A stretch of 25,356 nt of DNA from positions 1-25,356 of the forward strand of contig JAEYTL010000036.1 in assembly GCA_023434025.1 (NCBI GenBank), read 5' to 3'. The position numbers and the translations under genes are program-made. The notes under the pieces were generated by a model, which saw nothing but the letters and a program-made list of their open reading frames with translations, searched no databases and had not been told where the DNA came from. Source of the DNA: Bacteroidota bacterium (GTDB lineage Bacteria > Bacteroidota > Bacteroidia > Flavobacteriales > Flavobacteriaceae). Of this stretch, positions 6,917 to 14,110 are shown piece after piece; the stretch's first letter is position 1; each line of letters starts with the position of its first letter.

Positions 6917-7207
6917 ATGAAAAATATTATTGAAAAGTACTCGGAAATGCCTGGCAACATGTTTAAGAGACTGTTTTTTACTTTTTTATTCGGATATTTA
7001 CCTTTTGCTTTTATTCATCTCATATTAACTATTTTAGGAATTATTCCTGTCAATTTTAATGATGCACAGGTTTATGGTATAAAGGGAGCTTTGGTCATTG
7101 TTTTGTTCATTCCTTTTATTGTTTTAATGATTACTTTTTTTGTGTGGTTATACTTTATTTTTGGAAATTTAGTTTTGAAACTGGTAAAAAAAATATTTTA
7201 TGAATAA
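6917..7207 (+). CDS. Small membrane protein, possible immunity protein
   Basis: The 96-residue protein has no signal peptide but two long hydrophobic stretches (about residues 18-44 and 56-86), predicted as two membrane helices, with a basic C-terminus (KLVKKIFYE). No family is recognised. Its stop codon overlaps the ATG of the following truncated lipoprotein gene (ATGAATAA), so the two were translated together. A pair of a membrane protein and a lipoprotein would suit a two-part immunity or an effector-binding pair, but the partner is now broken. Confidence 0.65.
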   Translation: MKNIIEKYSEMPGNMFKRLFFTFLFGYLPFAFIHLILTILGIIPVNFNDAQVYGIKGALVIVLFIPFIVLMITFFVWLYFIFGNLVLKLVKKIFYE

Positions 7208-7340
7208 ATATTTAATTATTTTTATTTTTTTCGTTTCATGTAAAACCGCAAATAAAAATTCAACAAAGCTTACTTCTGATTACAATGAAAATATAAAATT
7301 TAAAACTGGATATACAAGCAAAAATTTCATTATAAGTTAA
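7200..7340 (+). pseudogene. Truncated lipoprotein gene running into block A
   Basis: ATG at 7200 overlaps the end of the upstream gene by eight bases. The frame gives 46 residues: a signal with lipobox FFVSC (Cys14), about 20 polar residues, then GYTSKNFIIS from the block-A core and a stop. The C-terminal nine or so codons are therefore repeat sequence, and the mature domain expected of a lipoprotein like its neighbours is missing. The gene was cut exactly where block A begins, which marks that boundary as a recombination or deletion point. A functional short lipopeptide cannot be excluded. Confidence 0.6.
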
Positions 7341-7418
7341 GTAACATTTTTTGATGACTTGATTTTTATAGAAGTAAATAAAAATAGACCAAAGGCAAAC
7401 GTAAAGTTTGCCTTTTTC
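7308..7418. repeat. Block A, full length (A9), last copy of the array
   Basis: The copy shows core, middle and terminator in order: GGATATACAAGCAAAAATTT, CATTATAAGTTAAG, then AGAAGTAAATAAAAATAGAC, then the hairpin. It is the rightmost copy; no further blocks appear after it, which fits the end of the accessory array. Confidence 0.75.
7391..7417 (+). terminator. Terminator closing block A
   Basis: AAAGGCAAAC (7391-7400) pairs perfectly with GTTTGCCTTT (7406-7415) around a 5-base loop, with T residues following. It is the best-preserved version of the array's shared terminator. Confidence 0.85.
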
Positions 7419-7468
7419 ATTTTGAAACTAGATGTCAATAAGGCATCTTTTGTTTTTTATACAAACTA

Positions 7469-7497
7469 AAAAATCCCCATTTGTAGGGATTTTTTTC
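7469..7497. terminator. Second intrinsic terminator at the array boundary
   Basis: AAAAATCCC and GGGATTTTT form a stem around CATTTGTA, followed by a T-run; the left arm is A-rich so it may act in both directions. Together with 7391-7417 it isolates the array from the following gene. Confidence 0.8.
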
Positions 7498-7709
7498 TGG
7501 TGTTTATTGCAGAAGTTTGATAACGGTTTATAATTCAAAACAGAAGAATTAAAATCGATGTCCAACAATCTGTCACAAATCCTCCTTTCATCTGATGTCT
7601 GGTGATTTTTTAAACTTAATCCGGGATGGTAACCGAAAAACCAAAAAATAGCGTAAGACAGGGAAACTGAAAACTGATTAGAGTAGGTAAAAATTAAAAC
7701 AAACAGAAA
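7498..7709. other. Intergenic region between the array and the core genes
   Basis: I see no open frame, repeat block or clear promoter box here. It lies between a terminator and the next plus-strand gene, so it must hold that gene's promoter, but no TAnnTTTG match stands out. Confidence 0.4.
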
Positions 7710-9374
7710 ATGGAAGATTTAAAAACATTAGAACAAAGGTTCAAAAACATTCATCTTCTTGACCGTGAAGAGCGAATTTCCTTAACAAGACAACTGGAGT
7801 GGCTTAGACCCGAATTCTTAAGACCCTATTACCCAAAATGGTGGTGGTGGAAACGATGTACGGTAAAAGTATTGATCGTAACAGACGGAGCGTTAAACTT
7901 TGGCACCGGTGCCGGTGGATTATCAGAATTCCTGACCATTTTTAACCGGCTGCAGTCTACAACATGGAACAATTATCAGATAACGCTTGGTCATAGGGGC
8001 TTTTCTGTTCCCAGCACCAATGGGTTAGTAGTGAGCCAAATAAATAATTTTAATTTTCAGTCGAGTGTTACCTTAAGTGACTATGATCAGGTTTGGCTAT
8101 TCGGGATCCTTTCCGGTTCCGGTTTGCCTGTAGCGGAATTGTCTGTGGTAGAACGCTTTATGAATGAAGGCGGCGGATTGTTCGCTACCGGAGATCACGG
8201 CAATTTAGGCTCTGCACTGTGCGGCAATATTACCCGGGTAAAAGATATGCGGTTCTGGACCGATTTGCCTTCGGATATATCAGACCAGAATGCAGCAATG
8301 AGAGGAGCCTTCAGAAATGACACCAACAGACCCGGTTCAGGTACAACCTCCAGGTATTTTGATAATCAGTCGGATAGTATACCCCAGGTAATAGCTCCCC
8401 GAATATTTGCCGGCGGCCTGCCTCATCCTCTGTTGTCTATCAGTACAACCGTAAGACCTTCAGGAATTATTGATGTGATGCCGGATCATCCTCATGAAGG
8501 AGAATGCAAGCCCGAGAGAACCTTTACCGTTAATGGTATTTCGGTCTCATCGCAAAACATCGCAACGTCATACGTATTAAGCGGAAGTACGACCAATAAT
8601 GGAAATGGCGGAAAAACCCCTACTACAGCACACTCATTTCCGTCAATTGGTGTCTGGGACGGCCGGTTGGCCAATGCCGGCAGAATTGTTGTAGATTCTA
8701 CATGGCATCATTTTGTAAACATAAATTTAAACGGGGAAGGCTCCCAGGGTTCCGGATTTTCAAATGATGATTTAAGCGGAAGACAATCAGGATTAAATGC
8801 AGCTGATTATACGGCGATTAAACAATACTTTATGAATATTGCTACCTGGATGACCAGAAAAAAATCATTTTTGTGTTGGAGAAGGTATATCTGGTTGGAA
8901 TTACTCAGAAATTCGCAGTTAATCGAAGCCAGTTTGAACAATCCTGTTGAAAAAATAGAAAAAATAACGATTGGTGACCTGTGCAGTATAGGCTCTCTGG
9001 CACAAGAAATATTATCATCTAAATATTCCCCCGCCTTTGCAAGAGAATTTATGCTGGAAGCGATGGAAAATTTAAATCCTGAGTTTTCATCAATGCTGAA
9101 CAACTGGAAGCCTAAGCTGGAAAAAGAAGACCGGGACGATCATTATTATGAATCGTGGTTTAATTTTGATTTATTACTTTGGACCTCAATAGGTGCCGGT
9201 TTTATTGCTCTCAGAGACGATAAAAGTATTTCAGGTGATAAATTGAATGAAAAAGACCTTGATCGGGTTGAAAGGCTATTTACCAAAGGTATGTCATACG
9301 GTTTTGACAGATCGGTTGAAAATTTCAGTCTTAACCTGAAAAGTTTTTCAAAAAAAGCCAGCTTTAAAATTTAA
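7710..9374 (+). CDS. GATase1-like-fold protein of unknown function
   Basis: The 554-residue protein has no signal peptide. Residues about 52-180 have the order of a class I glutamine-amidotransferase-like (ThuA/DJ-1-type) Rossmann domain: a first strand VKVLIVTDG (52-60), a strand DYDQVWLFGI (124-133), and an elbow GGGLFATGDHG (154-164). In catalytic members the elbow carries a cysteine; here the position reads Thr/Gly, so amidotransferase activity is unlikely. His/Glu-rich DHPHEGE (259-265) and WHHF (about 343) could line a metal or active site. A helical C-terminal part (about 385-554) shows no known domain. The N-terminal helix contains an odd WWWW run (44-47). The ATG at 7710 is the first in frame. 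The gene stands alone. Function is unknown. Confidence 0.75.
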   Translation: MEDLKTLEQRFKNIHLLDREERISLTRQLEWLRPEFLRPYYPKWWWWKRCTVKVLIVTDGALNFGTGAGGLSEFLTIFNRLQSTTWNNYQITLGHRGFSVPSTNGLVVSQINNFNFQSSVTLSDYDQVWLFGILSGSGLPVAELSVVERFMNEGGGLFATGDHGNLGSALCGNITRVKDMRFWTDLPSDISDQNAAMRGAFRNDTNRPGSGTTSRYFDNQSDSIPQVIAPRIFAGGLPHPLLSISTTVRPSGIIDVMPDHPHEGECKPERTFTVNGISVSSQNIATSYVLSGSTTNNGNGGKTPTTAHSFPSIGVWDGRLANAGRIVVDSTWHHFVNINLNGEGSQGSGFSNDDLSGRQSGLNAADYTAIKQYFMNIATWMTRKKSFLCWRRYIWLELLRNSQLIEASLNNPVEKIEKITIGDLCSIGSLAQEILSSKYSPAFAREFMLEAMENLNPEFSSMLNNWKPKLEKEDRDDHYYESWFNFDLLLWTSIGAGFIALRDDKSISGDKLNEKDLDRVERLFTKGMSYGFDRSVENFSLNLKSFSKKASFKI

Positions 9375-9605
9375 CCTGAAGAAAGTCAGCTAAAGGAACA
9401 TGGATGGGCAACAAAGGCAGGTTAAACGTTAAGTGTAAAACAGGACTTATCTAACTTAGTCCTCTCCCAAGATCACATACTTTTAGCCTTTTGTTACCGT
9501 AAGAAAATAAAACTGGTTATTTTATTCTGAATGATCTGTTTTTTTCAGGCTGGTTAAGTATAATGTTTATTGCAATAAATTATCCATATTAAGTTCACAC
9601 AATTA
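9375..9605. other. Intergenic region with no recognised feature
   Basis: No open frame or hairpin with a T-run stands out after the stop at 9374. The sequence is plain AT-rich DNA leading to the inverted-repeat element. Confidence 0.4.
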
Positions 9606-9843
9606 TTAACTAAACCCGTAGTGTATTATTAGTTAGCCACAGATGCACAGATTTTCTATATTTTGTCCAGAAAATTATATTTCACAGCTTTAATCGAATG
9701 CAAAGCATTCGATATCCGTGTAATTTGTCCTTAATTTTTTAAATTTCTTTTGACTTAGTATCTGTGAATCTGTGGCTAAAAAAATAATTGACTGTAAAAC
9801 AATATATTAAGTTTTTAATGATAATGCACTACGGGTTAACTAA
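9606..9843. mobile_element. Nested inverted-repeat element (MITE-like)
   Basis: Three nested inverted pairs share one centre. The outer pair is TTAACTAAACCCGTAGTG (9606-9623) against CACTACGGGTTAACTAA (9827-9843). The middle pair is TTAGCCACAGATGCACAGAT (9633-9652) against ATCTGTGAATCTGTGGCTAA (9760-9779). The centre is the perfect palindrome ATCGAATGC-AAA-GCATTCGAT (9693-9713). It carries no gene. Repeats starting with GCCACAGAT/CACAGAT are frequent in flavobacterial intergenic DNA, so the middle pair is probably a dispersed repeat, inserted within or making up a larger non-autonomous element. No target-site duplication could be fixed. Confidence 0.6.
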
Positions 9844-9854
9844 ATCAAATCATT

Positions 9855-10112
9855 ATGAAAAAATTATCAGTAATCGCTTTGTTTGTGGCCGTGACAACTT
9901 TTTCACTGCACAGCAGTAATGCCGTAGAAAACCAGGCGGCAGAAGAAACCTTAGCCATTGTTTGTGTTGACTGGCGTGTAGAAGGAGCAGGCCCCAACAT
10001 CGCTTATTTTTATACCCGGGCCTGTGCAGAGACCTTTCAGAGCCTTAACGGAGGCACTGTTATCAAGGGCAACGTTTGCGTAAACGATACGCAGGTATTC
10101 ATCTGCCTGTAG
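9855..10112 (+). CDS. Small secreted cysteine-containing protein
   Basis: The 85-residue protein begins with a clear signal peptide (about residues 1-23, ending SSNA), giving a mature peptide of about 62 residues. The mature part has four cysteines (near 37, 57, 74 and 84) which could make two disulphides, plus the motif VDWRVEGAGPN. No family is recognised. The start codon lies 12 bases after the end of the inverted-repeat element, so its promoter must lie in or across that element. It is followed by a strong terminator, so it is a one-gene unit. Confidence 0.7.
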   Translation: MKKLSVIALFVAVTTFSLHSSNAVENQAAEETLAIVCVDWRVEGAGPNIAYFYTRACAETFQSLNGGTVIKGNVCVNDTQVFICL

Positions 10113-10192
10113 TTTTGAGGACACGCCCCCGGAGATATTTTACCGTTGGCGTGCCACAAATTGCTACAGGGAAATTGCCGCCAAACCTGACT

Positions 10193-10223
10193 AAAAGACA
10201 AGCTGAAGGCTTGTCTTTTTTTG
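10193..10223 (+). terminator. Intrinsic terminator after the small secreted protein gene
   Basis: AAGACAAGC (10195-10203) and GCTTGTCTT (10209-10217) form a perfect 9-bp stem around TGAAG, followed by a run of T. The A-rich left flank lets it also serve the minus-strand gene that ends at 10242. Confidence 0.9.
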
Positions 10224-10241
10224 TCCGGATAACGGAGAAAA

Positions 10242-11177
10242 TTATTTTTTCTTTTTTCTTATTGTTTTACAGGCATAAACCAGTAATGCACAACCGGCCA
10301 GAATACTGATGATCAGTAAAATTGTTTTTTCAGGGTTGTAAACCGTTTTATAAGTGGTTTGGGATGTACGGTAGCTTCCTTCCGCCGAACCGGACCAGTT
10401 GAGCCCTTCTGCAAAAGCAATTCTTCTGTTTAAAAGTTCAGAGTTCAGGCCATATTCTTTGGCCATTTTTAAATTTTGGAGGGCGTCATATTTTTTCCCT
10501 TCCAAGAGGCACAGATTTCCCAGTTCAAAAAGAAGGTGAGCGATAATGACATCTTTTTCTTTTATAAATGTTATTCGTTCATTTAGCTGATAATAAATAT
10601 CACGGATTAGTCTTTCAATTTTGCGGTCACTTAATTCCGTTTGAACATGATTGAAAGTACCAAACGAAGTTGAAAAAAAGAAGTTGCTGTCAGGATTTTT
10701 TAGTTTGTTTAGCTTGGCTTCCAGAATTTTCAGATGCAGCCATTCGGATCCGTCATGGGCATTTGGATTGAGCCGGATAGCTTTTTGAATCCAGATGTAA
10801 GCCTTTTGATCATCACCCAAGAGTTCATAGATAGTTCCGATGTTTGAGGCAGTGGAATACCTGTTGGGAGCCTTTTTTTCAATTTCCAGATAAATGGCTA
10901 AAGCGTCAGAATACTTTCCCTCTATAATCAGTACATATCCAATATCTGAAAGATAATCTAAATCATGGTTTTTTTTATACAGGCTATCCAGTTCTCTTTT
11001 TACGTTTTCAAAATTTAGTCTGTTGAATTGGTGTCCATAGGGAATCGTACCTTCATGATCTTCATAGATAAAAACACCGTTTTTTAAAATTTTAGTTTCC
11101 CCGTTTATACAGGCAAATACGTTAACTTGTGTAAAAAGTAAAAGAAATATAATTAATTGGGCTTGTCGGGTTCTCAT
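10242..11177 (-). CDS. Exported TPR protein with C-terminal membrane anchor
   Basis: The 311-residue protein begins with a signal peptide (residues about 5-22; a cysteine at 23 follows FA, a poor lipobox). Two tetratricopeptide repeats are visible at about 73-139 (DIGYVLIIEGKYSDALAIYL, then NIGTIYELLGDDQKAYIWI), and a third weaker one near 216-250 (ELGNLCLLEGKKYDALQNLK). A membrane helix (about 285-303) followed by a basic RKKKK tail anchors it, with the TPR part in the periplasm. TPR proteins bind partner proteins; the partner here is unknown. It is divergent from the M1 aminopeptidase gene, 48 bases apart, sharing an inverted repeat between them. Confidence 0.8.
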   Translation of the reverse strand: MRTRQAQLIIFLLLFTQVNVFACINGETKILKNGVFIYEDHEGTIPYGHQFNRLNFENVKRELDSLYKKNHDLDYLSDIGYVLIIEGKYSDALAIYLEIEKKAPNRYSTASNIGTIYELLGDDQKAYIWIQKAIRLNPNAHDGSEWLHLKILEAKLNKLKNPDSNFFFSTSFGTFNHVQTELSDRKIERLIRDIYYQLNERITFIKEKDVIIAHLLFELGNLCLLEGKKYDALQNLKMAKEYGLNSELLNRRIAFAEGLNWSGSAEGSYRTSQTTYKTVYNPEKTILLIISILAGCALLVYACKTIRKKKK

Positions 11178-11197
11178 AATTTACATTTTTGTAAATT
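11178..11197. promoter_or_regulatory. Inverted repeat in the divergent promoter region
   Basis: AATTTACA (11178-11185) and TGTAAATT (11190-11197) form a perfect dyad in the 48-base gap between the divergent TPR and aminopeptidase genes. It touches the TPR start codon, so it may be a shared operator or a leader hairpin. No protein is known for it. Confidence 0.4.
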
Positions 11198-11225
11198 TAT
11201 CAAATTATTTTTTTGTCAGGCAATC

Positions 11226-13286
11226 ATGCGTTACCTCTTTTTATTTTTTTCCATAGCCGTTTTTTCGCAGCAAACTGCTCAGGTTGATTTTAAAACCCTG
11301 CACGCTCAACTGACGCCTGACCCATCAGAAAAATCAATTTCCGGCGAAATAGAATATGAATTTCAGGTTCTGGCTGCCCTTGATACCCTTGCTGTTGATG
11401 CCGTCAGTATGGAATTTTCTAACGTGAAAATCAACGGAAAACCCGTGAATTTCAAACGCACACCCAAAGCACTAAAACTGTTTGAAGGCTTTAAAAAAGG
11501 AAAAAACACACTGACTTTCAGCTATAAAGCCTATCCGAAACAAACACTTTATTTTATCGGCGAAGGGGAGCAATTACAGATCTGGACACAGGGACAGGGA
11601 AAATATACAAGCCACTGGCTGCCCAGCTTTGATGATGTAAACGAAAAAGTTGTTTTTAATTTGTCGGTCCGTTTTGATGAAAATTTTACAGTCTTGTCAA
11701 ACGGGAAGCTCAAAGAGGTCAGAAATAATAACCGGGTTAAAATCTGGCAGTACCGGATGGAAAAGCCGATGTCTTCCTACCTTGTGATGATGGCAATCGG
11801 AAAATTCACCAAACAAACCGCCAAAACCAAATCGGGAACGCCATTGGAATTTTACCTGGATCAGAATGACGCAGACAAGTTTGAAACAACCTACCGTTAC
11901 ACGTCACGGATTTTCGATTTTTTTGAACAGGAAATCGGCGTGAAGTACCCGTGGGAAGTTTACCGCCAGGTTCCGGTGCGTGATTTTTTGTATGCCGGTA
12001 TGGAAAACACCACGGCTACCATTTTTTCACAGGATTTTGTGGTCGATACAACCGGGTTTAACGACAAAACCTATGTTAATGTCAATGCCCACGAACTGGC
12101 CCACCAGTGGTTCGGCAACCTGATCACCGCCCAAAGCGGCAGGCACCACTGGCTGCAGGAAGGCTTTGCCACCTATTATGCTTTGCTGGCAGAAAAAGAG
12201 TTGTTTGGCGACGATTATTTTCAATGGGAATTGTATGAAATGGCCGAACGTTTGCAGCAGGCTGCCAAAACCGATACGGTTCCGCTGCTCAATGAAAAGG
12301 CAAGTTCGCTCAGCTTTTACCAGAAAGGAGCCTGGGCTCTGCATTATTTACGATCAGCTATCGGAGCCGCAAACTTTCAAAAAGCAGTGAAAAACTACCT
12401 GAAAAAGTATGGTTTTAAAAATGTCAGTACAGCCGATTTTCTCCGGGAAGTGAACGCGGTTTCCGGTTTTGATACGGCTGCATTCCAACAAAACTGGCTT
12501 GAAAAGCCGGGTTTTCAGGTAAATCAGGCACTCGGTCTGCTCCGGAAAAATGCATTTGTCGATGCCTATCTGGATCTGGTTGAACAACAGCCCAAGGCAT
12601 TTGCAGAAAAGAAAGAAGGGTTTGAAAAAATACTGAAAAGCCATGCGTTTTATCCTGTTAAAGATGAAGTGATTTTTCAGATAGCAGAAGTTCCGTTTGA
12701 CGAAAAAGAAGATTTGCTGAACCTTGCCCTAGCTTCAAACGACCTGAAAGTCCGTCAGGCCGTTTCCCGCATTATGATCGAAATTCCGCGTCATTTTCAG
12801 TCGGAATACGAAACCCTGCTGAATGATGAATCTTATATCACTAAAGAAATCGCCTTGGGAACTTTGTGGAAATTATTCCCCGAGCGACAGGAACATTACC
12901 TCAATTTATCCAAAAACTGGGTGGGATTCAACGATAAGAACCTGCGGATACTCTGGCTTACTCTGGCCTTGATTTCAGAAGGCTACGAAGTAAATAACAA
13001 AGTGAATTTTTACGATGAATTGTTGGAATATAGTTCTCCAAAATACGAGAGTTCCATTCGTCAGAATGCTTTAACCAATCTGTTGTATCTCAATCCGAAT
13101 GACCGGAATATTCTTCAAAATTTAGTCAACGCCACTACGCACCACAAATGGCAGTTTACCCTGTTTGCCCGTAACCAGATCCGGGAACTGATCAAAACTG
13201 AACGGCACAAAAAGTACTTTCAGGAGATGTTGCCGACGTTGAACACAGCAGAACAAAATCAACTGAAACGGTTACTGGAAAATTAA
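11226..13286 (+). CDS. M1-family zinc aminopeptidase, exported
   Basis: The 686-residue protein carries the full M1 signature: the exopeptidase motif YAGMEN (256-261) and the zinc site HELAH (289-293) with the third ligand Glu312 after exactly 18 residues. It removes N-terminal residues from peptides using Zn2+. An N-terminal β-domain precedes the catalytic domain, and the region after about 450 is a helical C-terminal part. I choose the ATG at 11226, which gives a standard signal peptide (about residues 1-14, ending VFSQQ). The longer frame from 11157 would add 23 residues ahead of the signal and overlap the divergent gene. Export suggests a role in periplasmic or extracellular peptide use. 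Its stop overlaps the end of the convergent gene by four bases. Confidence 0.93.
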   Translation: MRYLFLFFSIAVFSQQTAQVDFKTLHAQLTPDPSEKSISGEIEYEFQVLAALDTLAVDAVSMEFSNVKINGKPVNFKRTPKALKLFEGFKKGKNTLTFSYKAYPKQTLYFIGEGEQLQIWTQGQGKYTSHWLPSFDDVNEKVVFNLSVRFDENFTVLSNGKLKEVRNNNRVKIWQYRMEKPMSSYLVMMAIGKFTKQTAKTKSGTPLEFYLDQNDADKFETTYRYTSRIFDFFEQEIGVKYPWEVYRQVPVRDFLYAGMENTTATIFSQDFVVDTTGFNDKTYVNVNAHELAHQWFGNLITAQSGRHHWLQEGFATYYALLAEKELFGDDYFQWELYEMAERLQQAAKTDTVPLLNEKASSLSFYQKGAWALHYLRSAIGAANFQKAVKNYLKKYGFKNVSTADFLREVNAVSGFDTAAFQQNWLEKPGFQVNQALGLLRKNAFVDAYLDLVEQQPKAFAEKKEGFEKILKSHAFYPVKDEVIFQIAEVPFDEKEDLLNLALASNDLKVRQAVSRIMIEIPRHFQSEYETLLNDESYITKEIALGTLWKLFPERQEHYLNLSKNWVGFNDKNLRILWLTLALISEGYEVNNKVNFYDELLEYSSPKYESSIRQNALTNLLYLNPNDRNILQNLVNATTHHKWQFTLFARNQIRELIKTERHKKYFQEMLPTLNTAEQNQLKRLLEN

Positions 13287-13807
13287 CCCACCATCTGGAT
13301 CACTTCGTGTTTTAAATAACTGATGGCCACATAGCTGGGCGATTGTTTGTCTAACAGATCACTCAAAATCACTTCCCTCAATTTGTGCGAGCTGTCCACG
13401 CGGTCGCTCATGTTCGATTTCCGGATGGTCTGGATAATGGTGTTTTTTGCAGTGGTAATCACCGTCCAGCACTCTTCGGTAATATAGATCTGCTGGGTCA
13501 GGTTGTGCTCAAATTCCTGTTCGATCTGCTGGATCAAAAGGTTTTCATACGCATTTTTATCGTCCGAAAGCGGGGCAACACGAATCAGTAATTTGGCCGG
13601 ATTTATCCTTTCCAGATACAAAACCATTCGTTCATACGCCTGTAAACGAATAGGCAACGATTCTTTCTGCAGGGCTTTTCGCATCAGGTGCTTTCTGCGT
13701 TCTTCAAGCCCTTTGTGGTGTAAATTAAAAAAGGAATACGCCACAATTCCGGTAATAACGGCCGGCAAAGTATACGATAAAAGTTCGATCCATTTAATTG
13801 ATTCCAT
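13283..13807 (-). CDS. Conserved membrane-anchored hypothetical protein
   Basis: The 174-residue protein has one membrane helix near the N-terminus (about residues 9-27) followed by a basic segment (EERRKHLMRKALQKE), so the long helical remainder should be cytoplasmic. The order of helix, RLQAYERMVLYLERINP and a C-terminal YLKHEV segment matches a protein I have seen widely annotated only as hypothetical in Flavobacteriaceae; no function is known to me. It converges on the M1 aminopeptidase gene with a four-base overlap of stop codons. Confidence 0.75.
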   Translation of the reverse strand: MESIKWIELLSYTLPAVITGIVAYSFFNLHHKGLEERRKHLMRKALQKESLPIRLQAYERMVLYLERINPAKLLIRVAPLSDDKNAYENLLIQQIEQEFEHNLTQQIYITEECWTVITTAKNTIIQTIRKSNMSDRVDSSHKLREVILSDLLDKQSPSYVAISYLKHEVIQMVG

Positions 13808-14021
13808 AGTGTTATTTTTTTATTTGAAGCTGTTTCCTGCTTTTCGTTCCAAAATTTTCCCGCAAAATCTTTTTTTCTGAAGGCCCAAAAAGAGCTTCCG
13901 CCGGTCGCTTTTTTTTGCCGGGAAAAAATAGATTTTCCAGAAAAATGTTTTCCACTGCAATCAGGGCTAAAACGTTTCCTGCAAAAATAGAATTTTAGTT
14001 GATAATTCGTAACAATTTTAA
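13808..14021. other. Intergenic region upstream of the helicase gene
   Basis: This divergent gap separates the minus-strand hypothetical gene and the helicase gene. It holds AAAA/TTTT-rich DNA, a short dyad ACAATTTTAATTGT (14012-14025 region) at its right end, and no open frame. Confidence 0.4.
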
Positions 14022-14052
14022 TTGTAATAAATCACCAGTAAGCTTATTTTTG
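14022..14052 (+). promoter_or_regulatory. Bacteroidota-type promoter for the helicase gene
   Basis: TTG at 14022-14024 and TATTTTTG at 14045-14052 match the Bacteroidota consensus TTG-(about 20)-TAnnTTTG with a 20-base spacer. Transcription would begin near 14058, about 50 bases before the start codon. Confidence 0.55.
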
Positions 14053-14110
14053 AACTTTTATACCGGGCAGGTTTTTAAAAACGGTCAGGTATAGCCATAA
14101 GAACCCGAAA

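Noticed and set aside
60..7418. Integron cassette array or CRISPR
   Set aside because: The recurring blocks are irregular in length, lack a consistent attC-like stem or regular spacing, and no integrase or cas gene is visible; only the general cassette idea is kept.
10076..10309. 77-residue plus-strand frame overlapping the end of the small secreted protein gene
   Set aside because: It runs through a strong terminator hairpin and into the end of the minus-strand TPR gene; its product is basic and shows no pattern of a real protein.
11157..11225. Longer N-terminus for the M1 aminopeptidase
   Set aside because: It would overlap the divergent TPR gene start and place 23 extra residues ahead of a good signal peptide; ATG 11226 fits better.
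13385..13880. Plus-strand frames opposite the membrane-anchored hypothetical gene
   Set aside because: The minus-strand frame has a normal start, a membrane helix and protein-like composition; the opposite frames are Cys/Arg-rich shadows.
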